Source: Pterois miles
Taxonomy: Eukaryota; Chordata; Actinopteri; Perciformes; Scorpaenidae
DNA length: 64,000 bases
Reading direction: 5' to 3'
NCBI GenBank assembly: GCA_947000775.1
Contig: CAMQGK010000637.1
Coordinates: 21,878,001 to 21,942,000 of the forward strand
The notes under the pieces: generated by a model
Database searches by the model: none
Told to the model about the DNA's origin: nothing
The model's input: only the letters and a program-made list of their open reading frames with translations
Position numbers and translations under genes: made by a program
In this document: piece after piece, positions 47,128-61,255 of the stretch
Numbering within the stretch: position 1 is the stretch's first letter
Layout: each line of letters begins with the position of its first letter

Positions 47128-47400
47128 GAAAGTAGACTTAGACTGCTTTATTGTCATTTCGGCATATGCAAGGAGACTTACATATAGGGTAACAAAATTA
47201 CATTTCACCACATTTGACCACAGTGTCACTTAGGACAATATGAAAAAAACAGTAAATAACACACAATACTGAGGACATTACACAGAAAATGATGATGTTG
47301 ACAAGTACTGAATAAGTATGAAAGATATATACAGCACACTATGCAACTATGCACTATGCTATATCATATACACAACAATAAATACACAAGTAATCACTAT
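47128..47400 (+). repeat. LINE-tail-like repeat
   Basis: 'cttagactgctttattgtca' with 'aaggagacttacat' and 'aaattacatttcaccaca' resembles the 3' end of fish LINE elements and SINEs that use them. It ends in AT-rich low-complexity sequence. Confidence 0.45.
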
Positions 47401-47514
47401 ATATTACACTATATAAAGTATTAGGTTTCTGAAAATACAATATCAAGTCTTTTTGAGTATGGATATGTCGATCTGACTTTTTCCAGTCCTGATGCTGAGG
47501 ACTTATTTCTGGGT

Positions 47515-47960
47515 TTTAGTTATCGGCCGATACCGAATACTGATCTAATACCAGTATTTAATTAATACGATGTATGCCTCACTGTGTGGAAGTGACTGGG
47601 GTCATTATTTTGTGTGTGAGACAACATCAGGCTTCTTTCCTAACTTTGTAAAACAAAATGTAACAACAAATAAAAACACAGATATGCATTTACTGAATTA
47701 TAATTTTTTATTAAAATAATAAATGGTACACCAGCAACTTGGTAAAAAATCTTCAAAATTAACAGGAATAACGATTCAAGTGGAAACTTTGTTAATGCAG
47801 CAACAAATTGGTCAAAAGTTGAACAGCAATTAAAATTCCAGTCTGTTATGTATATTGTACATAAACATACAACTGAATAGATTGCCACAATACTCGATCC
47901 AGCTCTTTGAGTCTGTTTTGGCCCGATATCTGATCCAGTATTGGTATCGGTGCATCCCTG
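47515..47960. mobile_element. MITE-like element with GATACC...GGTATC inner ends
   Basis: The left part 'atcggccgataccgaatact' with 'taataccagtattt' and the right part 'ccagtattggtatcggtgca' are roughly inverted. The outer right end reads (inverted) CAGGGATGCACCGATACC, typical of hAT-type fish MITEs; the matching outer left end is missing. Confidence 0.5.
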
Positions 47961-50900
47961 TTTATGAGTTGATGAGGACTCCCTGAGTGCACTGTCATTT
48001 TTGTTTCTGTAACACGAGGGGTGGGACCCCACAACGACGCTATGATGAATCCTCTGTAGACCAGTGGGAAGGGTTAAATTTTCAGTCCTGTGTCATCTAT
48101 ACCTTTTGTGGGAAAGGGAATGCCAAGATGATTTATCCAGAACTCACATATGTTTAGTTTATGTTTATGTTTTATGTTTAGTCTCTCACCTTTATTCTTT
48201 CATGATAGTTGTGTCTCTTGGTCTGCTAACACACCTGCAGTATTTATCTATATCTTGCCATCAGTCAACACTATGCACACTTAATGTACATAAGGATTTC
48301 TTACATGTATCCTACAAAAGGAGCCAAATATGTTTAGAACCTCTGTCAACATCTTTGCTTTTTCCCTCCCCCCAGTTTTCCTCTTGTCCTCCTCCTGCCT
48401 CCCCCCTGCTCCTGGGAGATGAGGTCACAGTCTGATGAAAGATGGAGTGATTAGGAGTTCAGACTCCATGTTTTTCTTAGCAGGATTAGCTCTGGATATC
48501 TTCAAAAACATCTCAGTATTTATAACTGGTGAGACCCGGTTTGAAACGTAGCATAAATCATCGTACAACTAAGTAGGCTAAATTAATGTCTTGTTAGCTT
48601 TCATCCATTTAGTATCCACAGAAACAGCTACTGTTAATGTTTGTCTCTCAGTATCACAGATGTTAATTTACAGAGTTGGTCTTTAAAAGTAAAATTAAGT
48701 TGCTCAGTAGTGGCTAATTGTCGTATATGTGAACGCATTACCACAGTGCACTAAGAGGTAATGTAGGTGTTGATTTCTGCATTTAAATATTTTACTTCAG
48801 ATCATGTGTGTACAGAATTTGTTTTACCATTATATATGATGCTGTTAAATTGTTTCTGATATCTGCCCCCTCTATGTGACCTTACTCATGGCCATTTGCT
48901 TTGGAGACTTGCAGGAAAAAAATCACAAGAGCGTGGGAGCAACATGACCCCTAACCACCTCCACAACCATTAGGTTTGCTACAGTATACCACAGATATGA
49001 GTGATTCACATCTGCAACCATTGAATTCTTACAGATAGACAGGAAACATTACCAGTGTGTCATGTACATGGACCACTTCCACTGTCGTGGGAATGACGAC
49101 TGGTTTTATGTTTTTTTTTTTAACCATGTGGAAAGTGTGACACTCGGGATTTTATTATCTGCTATTCTCATTTTAGTTTTGGTCGGTACTGGTTCAGTTT
49201 TGTGGCTTAATAATCAAACCAGTTTTAACATTTTTACACCAGCCTAACCTGAGCATTTATCAAACCCATGCTAAGTAATAGTAATTTCTCACAATTCTTG
49301 CTTGTATGATTTTTTTTTTTTTTTGTCACCCTCCTGGCTTATGCAGATTAAATGAACTATAAGTCTGTTAGATAGAAAATATTCATTTGAATGCATGCAG
49401 CACGTTCAGCACATAGCATGTTTTTGGTTATATTTTTGGTTATATGATATTTCTCCAGAGTTTTTTTTGCAGACAACATACAGTATACATTGCCCTTGAC
49501 TGAAGCATGTCTTTTCTGGAGGGACCTCAAACATCCAGCTATCAATAGCTTTGTCCCACATGTAGAAACTATTTCATGATCTTTCCCCCAAACCCTATCA
49601 TTGATGGTAAAAAGCCCAAACCAGAAACCAGAAGAGAATACATCTGTAGATCCTGAGGTCTTTTTTGAGATATGCGAAACAACCTAAGCAGTAATGACAT
49701 ATCTGGTAACTTCAAAGAATAATACACAGATGGAAGCTGCACTTAATTGAAAAGCTCATCCATAGACTAAGCAGCTGTCCTGAAAGCAAACAGCCAGTAA
49801 ATGCAGACTGTGAGTGTTTGATTATTCAGTGAACATACTGCGGGCTAAACAAACTGAGGAGGCAGAGTGGGTTACATTTGCTTGTTCAGACTTTATGAAT
49901 GCATCCTGTTTCATTCTTTCTGTCTCGCTCTTTCTCCGGCTTTCTCAACACCCCACTTTCCTGTAATGTCCTCAGTCCGTCCCTCCTCCGCCGTCCCATC
50001 TTTCCATCTACCCCCTCGGCCCCCTGTAAACAAACAGACAGATGATGTCATCAGTGCAGCATTTGGTTGATCTCCTGGTGACAGACCATGATGCACTGGG
50101 ATGTCGAGTCGACCCCCGCAGGGAAGGCTGGATGGGAGGAAGTTAGAAGTTACAAAGGGGTGTGGTGGTCTCTCTCTGTCTCTGTGTGTGTTACAGTTAA
50201 CAGTTCTGTATACTTTGCTAATGGCACCATATAAGTATAGTCTATTCACCACCTTTTTTTCCCCAGCAACCCTCCTTAAGGACCATTGAATACACCTATA
50301 GCATCTAATGATGATCAAATGGATTTACAGCACCATGTCTTAGAGCAGGTGTAACTATGAACAACGTCTATATATATAAAACAATTGTTAATTAAATTAA
50401 AGTTAATTCAAGATCTTAAAGGTTCAATGTGTAACATCTGGCTGGAATTTGTTTAAAACATTCAGTTAATAAACTTTGTCTTACCTGACGCCCAATCGGT
50501 ACTGAGCTTGTGCAACTCTCAACAAAGATGAGAAGAAAGCAAGATGGCTCATTCCTTAGTTACTAGATCAGGCAAGTTAGTTGCTTCATTTACTAGCCAA
50601 ACAGGGCACTTTACTTTCCGTAACAGCATATTGAGTCCTGACTATTTTTTGTTCCTAATCTGGATAATTCAGTTTTTTAAATATTTCCATGGTTGGTCAA
50701 CGTGGTTGGTGCATAACAGTGGTATTATGTTTTACATTTTGTTTTGCAGTAATTGGCTTCTTGTTAGAAAAATTGTGAGTGAAAAAACATTCATTATATA
50801 GATGAACACATTGTTGTTTACCATACTGATCAATATAGTGTATCATGCACTGTGATGAGTGCTGTTTGCTTGGCAGCCAGCAGGCTTTTAATTTGGGAAA

Positions 50901-53900
50901 GTCTGAGTAGGTTTCCATTGTACCCTGCACTCTGCTGTCTGGGTGACTGATGATGAATCATGATCAGTGATTGTACAGGAGGAATGGAAATGTCAGTTTT
51001 AAGGTTTTGCAATGTTTATTGCGCTTCACTCAAGTGTTTTTAAGTCAGTAGCCTATGACAGCATTTTGGTGACATTTTTACTTGGAAAACTCTCATGAGA
51101 GCGTTGTCATAAGTTTTCAGAAATCACCAGAAATTTAACATTATACATACTGTTTCAAAAAATAACTTACTGATGCTCCGTTTTTAGTTCATATGCAGAC
51201 TAAACAGTGTCCTAACTTATGTGCACAGGCTGAAAATGAGTTGAAAGGCCTCTCGGAGGCGTCATCACTATATATGGCAGAAATACTTGTTTTCTTAAGT
51301 CTGGGCCCATGTCTGAAATTTGGGTGCTGGTCTGGGAACACAAATCAACCTCTGGTTTATTTTTTAGTGTTGTTTCCCAGATTAGGGGTCCACATTTCCA
51401 CAAAATACAAATTATCTCCTAGATGAGAATGATATGTGTTCCTGTCTTAGGTTATTAAGGAAAGAAGGGGTTTGGCTTGTAAACTTGTTGGCAGATTGAA
51501 AAATGTTACTATCTATTAGTGGTTGAATGGACAAAGTGCTCTTTGGGCTACTTAAGAAAGATGTATGAGCCCAGACAGTGACCGTCTGGCCCTGCTGTCC
51601 CCTGTCTGACCTGCAGTCATTTAACATCTCATTTGCATATGTGGCAAAACTAAAAACCATAACCACAAATTTGCAATGAATAAGAAAAAACAAGAGCGTT
51701 ACATTTCATTCCTGTAAAATTGCTTATGTATTTCAATATTTATTAAATGTTTATGCTTACAGCTGATCAAAATAAGTCATATATATATTGTGAGATTTAA
51801 ATAAATAAAATTTTAATTAAGGGTATCTCACAGTTACCAGTCTTGACTGTTTTTTCAACTCTATATGAAGATACATCTCATGGTGGTTACCAAGGAGATT
51901 CGGGTTGGGGTTTCCATGGTTACCCCATAACACTGGTGAGGAATTCCAGAGTCATAACCTGATCGCAGAATAGAAACTCCAAGAGGAAAGGAGGGGTGAA
52001 CCATACTGAATGGAAGAATGAGGAGGAAGAGAAGAAGTGAATGAGAGAGAAGACGAAAGAAAGAGTGCAACCTCCAACGGCATTGTGCATAAATGTGTTT
52101 GCTTGAGTCATTATTATATCCTAGAAAAACAGTTACTGAGCACAGAGGGCATGGAAAATCAGTACAGCTGGGAAATTATGACTTCCCTCAAACGTCTGAG
52201 TCATACACAGTCATGTTCTAATTAGAGGTACATAACTACAGATGGAGATGTTTGGGAAGAGCTGCATGTCCTCGATGGAGCAGTGATGGAACCTATTTGC
52301 ATGTGTGTTTTTATGCTCTTGGGGCAGTATCATGAGTACATTATGTGCAAAACACTGCGATGTGGGATCAGAGGTTGAAAAATATCTTCCTTTCTCACAT
52401 CACTTTTTTCTCCATCTCTCGGCCACAAAAACAGTTCCTGCAATTAGTTGCATTATCATCGAAGTTGGAGGGAGATGAAGTCAGCTTTACATGAGCCATG
52501 GCATCAACACATTATCACACCTGATGCGCCAGATGGTTTGGTACACAGAGCCATGTGAGAATAATTTGCAGGTGATTGGATCAACTCTCTGTCAATCAGA
52601 CTTGCCAAAGCCAGTCGGGAGAAGAGCTGTGACGGTGAGGAAATTCTCCCACCGGTTAATAAACTTGTGACAACACTGGTGACACTGATTACATTGGGCA
52701 TTTTATCGGGCATACAATTTATCAATCCCTATCTGGGATTGAACAAAATACAAACAGCTCTTCTAGATATCAGATATTTCAGCTGTCATTTCCACATCTT
52801 AATCATGAGCTAGCTCACCACACCATACAAACTGAGGTAGAAACTATTCAAGAGGGTTGAGTTACTCCCTGCCTTGTAGGCTACACTATTTATTGATAGA
52901 AAAATAAATGCAATTTCAGAGTAGATCAGAGGCAGTCATGTTGAATGGTGAGCAAAAAACTTTGAAGTCTTTCTCCAGTTCACCAAAAATCTTGAAGTGT
53001 TGCTCAAACTCCCCCAGTAGTCCTGTTATTTTATCTTTGAACCACTTTGTCTGTGGCATGTTGAGTCGCGCACACATCTTTGACAAGGAAAGAGAGCAGC
53101 GTTCAAGTTATTCAAGTGCTCTGCTCAAAGTAGAAGACGTAAGAAAGACAAGGCAGCTCCAGACCAGCTGTCAGGTCTCCTTGCTCAGCCCTGGTTTAAG
53201 AGTTTACTTGCTTAACAGAATTGCTATTGCCACATCCAGTGGACACATTTAAAACAGCAGATTCTTCTACTGAAAAATTGCAGCTCATTTTTATACTTTG
53301 CAAAATCATTTCGCGGGCCGGATTAAACCTATTCACAGGCCTGACCCAGTGCACGGGCCATACGTTTGACACCTTATAGGATTAGGTTTAAATCAAAAAT
53401 ATTGCCATAAAAGGCACTTTTGCTTTTCTCTTTGACACCAAACCCTCCGCCATTGTCTTGTCTGTCAACTCTAGCTTCTCCTGTGTGTGTGAAATCGAAC
53501 TCCTGCTACTATGTTTACATTCAACATTTTACAGCTGTGTGTGCCACTAATATAATTCCATTCATCTCCATCCTATTTAGGTGGAGGCAAAAATCTCAGA
53601 GGCCGATGACTTTAAGCCAGCTGATGGTTAAACACCGCTAGAGGTAAGTGAGAAAATACAGAAGTCCTTTAATCATGTTGAAGTTACAGGCTTGAGTTTA
53701 CTCATCAGTGTCCCGTAGTCTGGCATTATGTTGTTGGTTCTATATCCTATGTCATACATAAGGTTTGTATTTGAAAGGAGTATAAAAATAAATTTTCCTT
53801 CTCTTTTTGAATTGGAGTGTTACATCATAACCTGCATGAGTCAGTTTGGTGGAAACAATCTGGGAAATTCATACACGTCCAGATGGCTGTGTACTGTACT

Positions 53901-54006
53901 AGACACTCCAGTAGCATTAGAAAGTCATTGACTGGGCTGTTATGACAGAGAGAGGGAGGGAGAGAGAGAGAGAGGGTGTGTGTTCATACCGATGTAACCT
54001 GTATTA

Positions 54007-54011
<5 letters not shown>

Positions 54012-54059
<48 letters not shown>
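54012..54059. repeat. GT microsatellite (about 48 bp)
   Basis: Pure GT run preceded by a GA-rich run (gagagagagag) at about 53948-53975. Confidence 0.97.
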
Positions 54060-54060
<1 letters not shown>

Positions 54061-54826
54061 TGGGGGCATGTTTACGTTATGTTGGTGAACATATGAACTT
54101 CTCTTTGTCCAAGTAACTGAATACTGATAAGCAACAGTGTTTTTTTATAAAGATGTCTGCATATACAAATAATAACAGATCCAGTTCTCGTCTCGCTTCA
54201 GCAGGATTTAACAGTTTAAATTCCTGTATTTATGATGCACCGATACACTGTGATCACGATAGAACCGCAACGTTAACTGTCACGATTAGTGCCTTGCATG
54301 CAGGCGTGCTGTGGTTGAAGTGCCTAAAAGCAGCCCAGCTACATCGATATCTATCATTTACCACCTGCTGCAGTGTTTATGCAAAACAAGCAGCATTTCA
54401 CCCCTCCAGGAGAGTTATCAGCCACGATGTTGCATGCATTGTGTGGACACATGCACCCACATTAGTCTCCACCATGCCAGGTAGTTTAGCTGCGAGGTCG
54501 TCAGGATATCCCAAGCCCGGCATAACATTAGCGAGTGTTCGGACAAGATGGAGAGAGAGAGTGTGTGACGATGAGAATGAAGTCAGCAATAACGTTATAG
54601 CCATGAGCGTAACAGTGCAGTGTGCAGTACAGATAATTATCAGAGAGTAAGTGCTACAACTCCTCAAGACTCAAGCTGAGTTCTCCACCTGCAGATTAAA
54701 GAAAATGGGTTAGCACTAAAGTTAGCAGCAACTTCAGCTCAGGCGCACTGACAGGCTGACCTTTAAGGTAGACCAGCTATTCTCCTAAAGTGAGAAGTCA
54801 CTTTAACAAACTATGCTATGTTTGTA

Positions 54827-55035
54827 GGGCTGCAGCTAACTAATTTCATTGTCTACTAATCTGTTGATCATTTTCTCGATTAATTGATTAGTTGTTTGGT
54901 CTATAAAATGTTCGAAAATTATGAACAATGTCACTGAGCATTTCTCTAAGCCCAAGATGACGTCCTCAAATGTCTTTTCAGTTTAGTGTCGTAGAGGAGT
55001 AAAGAAACCAGAAGGTATTCACATTTAAGAAGAAC
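54827..55035 (+). repeat. Dispersed repeat family D, copy 2
   Basis: It starts 'tagggctgcagctaact' and contains 'gattaattgattagttgttt', 'ggtctataaaatgt', 'taagcccaagatgacgtcct' and 'agaggagtaaagaaacc', paired with 32785-32968. Confidence 0.75.
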
Positions 55036-56910
55036 ACAGAACTGAATATGAAAATGTCAGCAACAGCATCGTGTTGTATATTTCATTTGTTGCAGTCAGA
55101 ACGTGACGAACATTAGATGACATAAAGCATGTTTTCAGTCATTGTTAGAACTGTAATGGTATTATTAAATACACATATACATACTCCATATCCACAAGAA
55201 CCTTAATGTAAAGTACTTGTACTTATTGAAAAAAAAAGGGGTATCGCTGAACCCCTACCTGTATTCTTGGATTTTGTTGAGGAGGGGGGATTTAACTGTA
55301 CACTGTGAAAGTGACGTATGTTCCTGTGTGCATGTGTGCAGTAAATAGATCAAGACACGGTTTCGGTTCCTTTCATGTCTTCAGAGGGGCTACATTATTA
55401 GAGGAGCCTCTGTTGCTTTGCTACCTGTCCACTGAACCAGGACAGATAAATGAGTCAGGCTTTTGATGTTGCGCAGTGACCTCCTCCCAAATATCTGCTC
55501 TGCTATCAGAACAGAAGAGTGACTGTTTGACTTAGGGCAGACAGCCCACTCTCCTCAAGCTCTTTATTAATCCTTCTGATAATATATGGTGCAGACGAGA
55601 GAGGGAGGAAAATGAGACGGGACAAATGCCACATCATGGCTCAGTTGTGAGGATCAAGTGCAGCTACAAATAGTAGCATTCAGCTGCTGTAGGACTAAAA
55701 GTATAAGACATTTAAAATAAGGGGAAACTACAGTATTTACATCCAAAACAGCGTGTAAGATTACTCAAAAAACACCCACTCCTTGTTGGATTTATTTCAT
55801 ATTCATTTATTACATGTATTGTGTCTGTTTAGCATGTCCTAATGATATGTATACCTTATGACTCCAAACCACTGTGACCCTGGACAGAGTAAGACTACAT
55901 TCACACGAGATCAGGCGCTGCAGCGATTCACCGCAGGGTTGTGCAGAGGTCTGGGTTAGTCACTTTAAGGGCCCATTAACTGCAACGATTAACATCTTTT
56001 GTTCCCTTATGGCTGGGCTGTACAGCTCTGGCTCACCAGCTACGTGATTGACCACCGCAGCGTGACTCTGTGTACTTTGCCGCCATAGGCTGCTGCCTAT
56101 GTTATCTCGCACCCCCCTGCGGCTGCCGCAGCTTTTAATATTTGCCTACGACAGTGTCGTAAATTAAAATACAGGCCAATGCTTCCCCTAAAGTCCTTCT
56201 ACATTATGTTATATGCTAGTCATGCAGCTAAATCAAGGGTTCAGATGTAAAATCAGTATACAGTAAAAAAAAATATGCTTGTCATTATTTTGTAGATCTC
56301 ACAAAAGTCCCCTCTTAAGCAACAAAAACAGATTTTCTGATTGACTCAATTTCCTGTTGCGTCAGTTTTGTCTTACATTCTAGCCAGTGCGTTGACACCA
56401 AGGGGTCCTGACAAAACATCAGTACATGACAAGCTGGGATGAGAACGTGTTGCAATACAATACAGAGGGAAACAAAATAGTACCCTCTGTATCACATCTG
56501 TGATTAATCTACTCTAAGAGACGAGGTGAAGAATTTAGGACAGAACTGGCCAGAGGGTCACACTTATACTCCACTCACAGTTTACAATGAAAGCCACTTC
56601 TTTTTGAGTCATTGGTGTTTTTTGTTTTGTTACAGCATATTAAGATGACATTCATGTAAAAAGACTGTGAAACTGAAATAATTCCTATTTTTTAAGCTTG
56701 TAGTCTGCATCAGATGAATCCCAATACCTGGATTTGTATCTGTGTGTATTTCAAAGTTAGAGCAGTATAACAACCAACACACTCTATACAACAAACGGTT
56801 AGAGTTGTTAAATTATGTCTAGGGAAATAACAGTGATTCACCACTTTGTTTCACATTCTGTAGACGCTGGAGCACTTTCCCCACCATAGATGGACATAGT
56901 CTGCTGCTCT

Positions 56911-56912
<2 letters not shown>

Positions 56913-56995
<83 letters not shown>
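56913..56995. repeat. GT microsatellite (about 83 bp)
   Basis: Pure GT run; reading frames of repeating Thr-His or Val-Cys across it are artefacts. Confidence 0.98.
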
Positions 56996-56999
<4 letters not shown>

Positions 57000-57491
57000 C
57001 CTGAGACATTGCAGCATTATCGCTTTGTTTTTTGAAACAACATATGTCCACTGTAAAATGACACTCATTTAAAACAAACTTTACTCTTTGCCCACCAGCT
57101 GCAGTTTTATTTCACCAATAAAAATGAAAACCACACACATTGTAAACCTCCACATTGGTTATTGGTAGAGTCCAAAATTTCTGTCTTTTATGTCATAAGT
57201 AACTCTTGAATACTAGGGGATTATCAAAACATTATTTTGTCTGATGTGTAATTGTATGGGCCTAAAATAGAGTGCCTGTACAAACAGTGATCTGTTTTTG
57301 ATTACTTTTCCGGTAGAGTCAGAGATTTTGGAAAATGCTTCCCAAACAGCAAAGAAGGAAAACAGTGAAATCTCTCCACCGAAAGCACTGAAAGGTTTTT
57401 GACAGTTTTGGAAAGGCTGCTGTTACAACTGATTTAATGCTGAGATATCTGTACATCCCACACATGACATGATCAAAGTTGCTAAACAGAA

Positions 57492-57577
57492 ATCAATCTT
57501 TTATTGACACACAGTTTTACACAGGGAAATTTAGTTTCTGCATTTAACCCGTAGTCTTAGGAGCAATGGGCAGCTAC
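57492..57577 (+). repeat. LINE-tail-like repeat, left half
   Basis: 'tttctgcatttaacccgtag' and 'aggagcaatgggcagctac' are the familiar left part of a fish retroelement tail whose right part (gggggttcggtgccttgct) appears only at 59041-59098. Confidence 0.6.
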
Positions 57578-59040
57578 TAACCATTTAACCATTAACCAAC
57601 AGTAAACATTTTAAGTGATTAACATTAAAAGAGGGTCAAAAGAAATATTAATAATTGGTTAAAAAGCTGAGAAAACGCAGAGGAGCATCTTGTCACTTTA
57701 AGGGGAAATGCTGGTCCACCTTAAGAGCCCACCTTAAGAGGTGTTCATGACATGGGAAGTCGTGAATACAAGAGGTTAAGTCATGAAGAACGCCACTGCT
57801 AAGTAACGCCAATATTAGCGTTACTGTCCGAGTCTAGAAGCCACAGAGGCTAACAATCTAATAAGGTAGCAAGTGTTTAACATAACGCAGGTAATGCAAA
57901 GGCATACTGACAGAGGAGAAAGACGAGGTTGTTGAGAATATCAACATTTTCATCAGACATAATATGTCCAAGAAAAACAATATATGACTAAAATTACAAT
58001 ATACCGTACAATATTAACTTATTATGTGCTGATAAATGAACTTCTATGGGCTCCATCATTTCTCACAACGTCAACAAACACGTCGCAAGTTGTGAACTTG
58101 CAGCTTTCAGAAACTTTCCACTTACGGGGCAGTGAATACGATTTGAGGGGGGCATTCATATGGGCCAAACTCGTAAACACAGTAAACATGACCCCACTTG
58201 AAGGTGTCATAGGAGAACTGGATACAGCGTTGGAGGCGGGGCCCCGTTCATTCCTATGAATGTTGCTCAGTGGCGCATGAAGTCAATGCGTAGACTTTAG
58301 GGTTTGGAAAAGTACCCGGATATTCTGGGTCTTTCAGGTCTTACTGGGCCCTAGTGTGCATGTCCGATATGCGCAGTAGTGTCCGCTTGGTCACATGACT
58401 CTGTCACAGCTTGTGCTGTCGTCATGGTCTGAGAAATAACTCTGTATTCGGTTATTAGTGCATTTTACAGCTTTTAGCAACTAATGATTTAATTGCCCAA
58501 TGACATCATGTGACGGACACAGAAGTTGCAGTACCACTTTGGCCAATACGACCATAAATTTATTCATGGACAAATACACCTACGTTCACAGCTATAACGC
58601 CAACAACAAACTCACACTCACCGCTGCTTCACACACAGTCTGTCAGAAACTTGCTGAAGTTATGCTGCGGCGGGCACGAAGCCACCAGCAACGCTAGCAG
58701 CTGTGTTTGTCGGACAATCGCCATCGTTAATCTGGACAGATAGAACCTCGTTACGCCTGGCAGACACATCGCTGACCTGCTAAGCTAAACCAAATGTGTG
58801 GTAGAGACTTTTACTGGGGAAAGTGGCTGCAAGTCTGCAACCCTACATGCAGCACCGTGGCTGCTAACAGCTGCTAGAGTAACTCTCTGTGAACTGGAGG
58901 CTCAGTTTGTTGTGCTCAATACTAATTCTGCAGCTGGCGCACCACTGCATGTGAGGCACAAATCTTGCCGGTTAACAGTTAATAGTCAGTTAATGAGGGT
59001 CAGTTATCGGTTCAGAAATTTTTTCAAAATAAACTATAAA
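57578..59040. mobile_element. Inserted element splitting a LINE-tail-like repeat
   Basis: The insert begins 'taaccatttaaccattaacc' and ends 'ggtcagttatcggttc' plus an A-rich tail. These ends look like degenerate inverted repeats built on TTAACC/GGTTAA, as in some hAT-like fish elements. Inside lies repeat family B copy 3. No transposase frame is seen, so it would be non-autonomous or decayed. Confidence 0.45.
58185..58565 (-). repeat. Dispersed repeat family B, copy 3 (inverted, shortened)
   Basis: 'gaactggatacagcgttgg', 'tgaatgttgctcagtgg', 'tgacatcatgtgacggacac' and 'agaagttgcagtacc' are the reverse complement of family B text at 23545-24062. Confidence 0.7.
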
Positions 59041-59098
59041 GCACCTAGGGAGTTGTTTGGGGGTTCGGTGCCTTGCTTAAGGGCACCTTAACTGCAGC
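59041..59098 (+). repeat. LINE-tail-like repeat, right half
   Basis: 'gggggttcggtgccttgctt' and 'aagggcacctt' complete the repeat begun at 57492-57577. Confidence 0.6.
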
Positions 59099-60854
59099 AC
59101 TAAAATCTCCTTTAGCTGCTCCTATCTATATGTTCTGCTTGTCCACAATGTCATTTTATATGTACAGTATAAATGTCACTACTGTTTCTATTGCTTTATG
59201 TGTCCTTTTCCAACATTTAAACTGCATGTCCTATTTTATGTTTTTTTGTTCTGGTGTATTTTAGGAAGTCTTTTAAATTGCATGCTCTGTTTTTGTTTTG
59301 ATGTATTTTAGGAAGCCTTTTATAATAACTTGGCCAGGGACAACAGAGGAAAAATAGCCTTTTGGCTAGTTCTGACATTTTTTTATACCATGTAAAAAGG
59401 GAGGAGGGGCTGCTTTGTTTCAGACAGCAGCTAAGTTTACAGGAATTTGCCAAATTTTAAGATACGTGGCAAACTAAGATAAACAGACTACAAACAGACA
59501 GCTTTTGTTTTGGATTGTGTAGCAGAGGGTTACGTTGTGCTTATACTGTATGAAGGTGATAAAATAATAACACAGAGTCTCCATAGTCTGCACCAAGATG
59601 GCGATAGCTTTGTTACTCCAACCTTGACAACAACAGTGCCTCTTTCCATTCCACACTTCACAATAACATCCATCTGATCCAATAGACCAAACATTTTAAG
59701 CCCTGTGTGGCTCTGATAGGACTTGTTTTGAAGGTGTGATGTATACTTACAGTATAGTGTAAGTAGATCTGTCTAGATCGTGTCTAGATCCAGCTGATGC
59801 ACATCTGGTGTCTGATGCATCTGATACATGTTTCAACTTGTCCCATTTTGCTTCACTGCTCACATTTGATGGAAACTGCCACCACTGCCAACCACAACAC
59901 TACACACATTTACAATCATCCACACAGGAGCATTGCAGTGACTTTTTGGTAGTGAGGTACTGGAAATGTGTGCAAGTCGTCTGGCAGAGGGGTTTGTCTC
60001 TTTCTACGTCTACCCTGTCGAGCATCTGTTTTTCTCCTCTGCGTTCTACTGTAAAAGTCCTTCCTCTTCTCTCTCCCGTTTATTGCTTTGTGAAGTCCTT
60101 TCTTTCACACTTCTTATTTTCTCTCTCCTGCTTCTTTCAGTAACTGTCCACACCCATTTCAATCCATTGTCTCTTCCTCCTCTTGTCTGTAATTAGTTTG
60201 ATTCTCCTTCTTTTCTGAATGACCCGAGATGATCTGAGAGTCTGTTTCAGCTCAAACCTCTAATCAGTAATCACTCTTATCTGCCTTGTGGTCACTATAT
60301 AAAAGATGCTCTGTGTAGATGTCTCTACATGTATGTGTATGGGTGTCTACTGTAACTCTGTATGTAAATCTGTGTGTTACACCCAGTTAATACATTATGA
60401 TAACAGCAGGATCGGATACACCTGGTCCTAACGGAGTTACAGAAAGTGTTCGTGTGCCATCACTTCACAAGTTGGCTGTTAGCCATTGAGATAAGCGCTT
60501 AATTACCCTTGTGCTAAGGTTGCTAGGCAGAAAACAGATTTGAGAGTTTCCTCCCATCAAAGAAAAACAGATGCTGCCCTAATTTGTCACGTTTTATCTT
60601 CTTCCTTTTAATCTACTGGTCTCCTCCCCTTTGCTCTTCATCTCTCGCTCTGTCTCTCTTTTCTCTCTCGTCTCACCCTTTCCCCTGTTTCTCTCTGTGG
60701 CTTCATCCTCTCCTCAGTAAACAAACAAAGTTAAACCATTTCCGCAGCCCAGACTTTGTTAGTTCAAACCTAATCTAAAATCTGTCATGGAAACACACCA
60801 ATGTTAATGGATACATTACACTTAAGAATTTACATTTTCATTTTTACATATTAT

Positions 60855-61255
60855 TAAAGGTGCTAAATGCGATATGCAGACTGTTAATATAGTAGCAAAC
60901 AACTATTTATGTAAAGATATAGAGGAGTAATGTCTACCTGAGCAGCAGTCTACCTGTGTGTTGTAAACCACGCTTCTTTGCACTTTAACATTGCCATGCC
61001 ATTGCTTTTAATGCACATTTGTGCATATGAGCGTGCCCCACTGACTCACAGCCACCACTCTGCACTGCAATCATACGGTGGCTACAGCTGATTATGCCAT
61101 CTCAACCAATGGCGCCATTGCGGAAGAGTTGCACCCAATCTCTGGTTCCCCCTCAGGTAAACACTGTTAGCTTTGTCGGCACTTTTGACGTTGTTTTGTT
61201 AGCGCTGTTAGCTGTGAGCCACAGCCTACCGTAGCCATATTGAGAGGCAATAGAA
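60855..61255 (+). repeat. Dispersed repeat family A, copy 3
   Basis: Blocks match copy 2 in order: 'aaaggtgctaaatgcgatat', 'aagatatagaggagtaatg', 'ctgcactgcaatcatacgg', 'cccctcaggtaaacactgt' and 'ttagcgctgttagctg'. About 400 bp, no ORF. Confidence 0.75.

Noticed and set aside
54153..54650. 165-codon open frame
   Set aside because: No domain, no splice context and no homologue recognised; nearby text (gatgcaccgatacac) looks transposon-derived.
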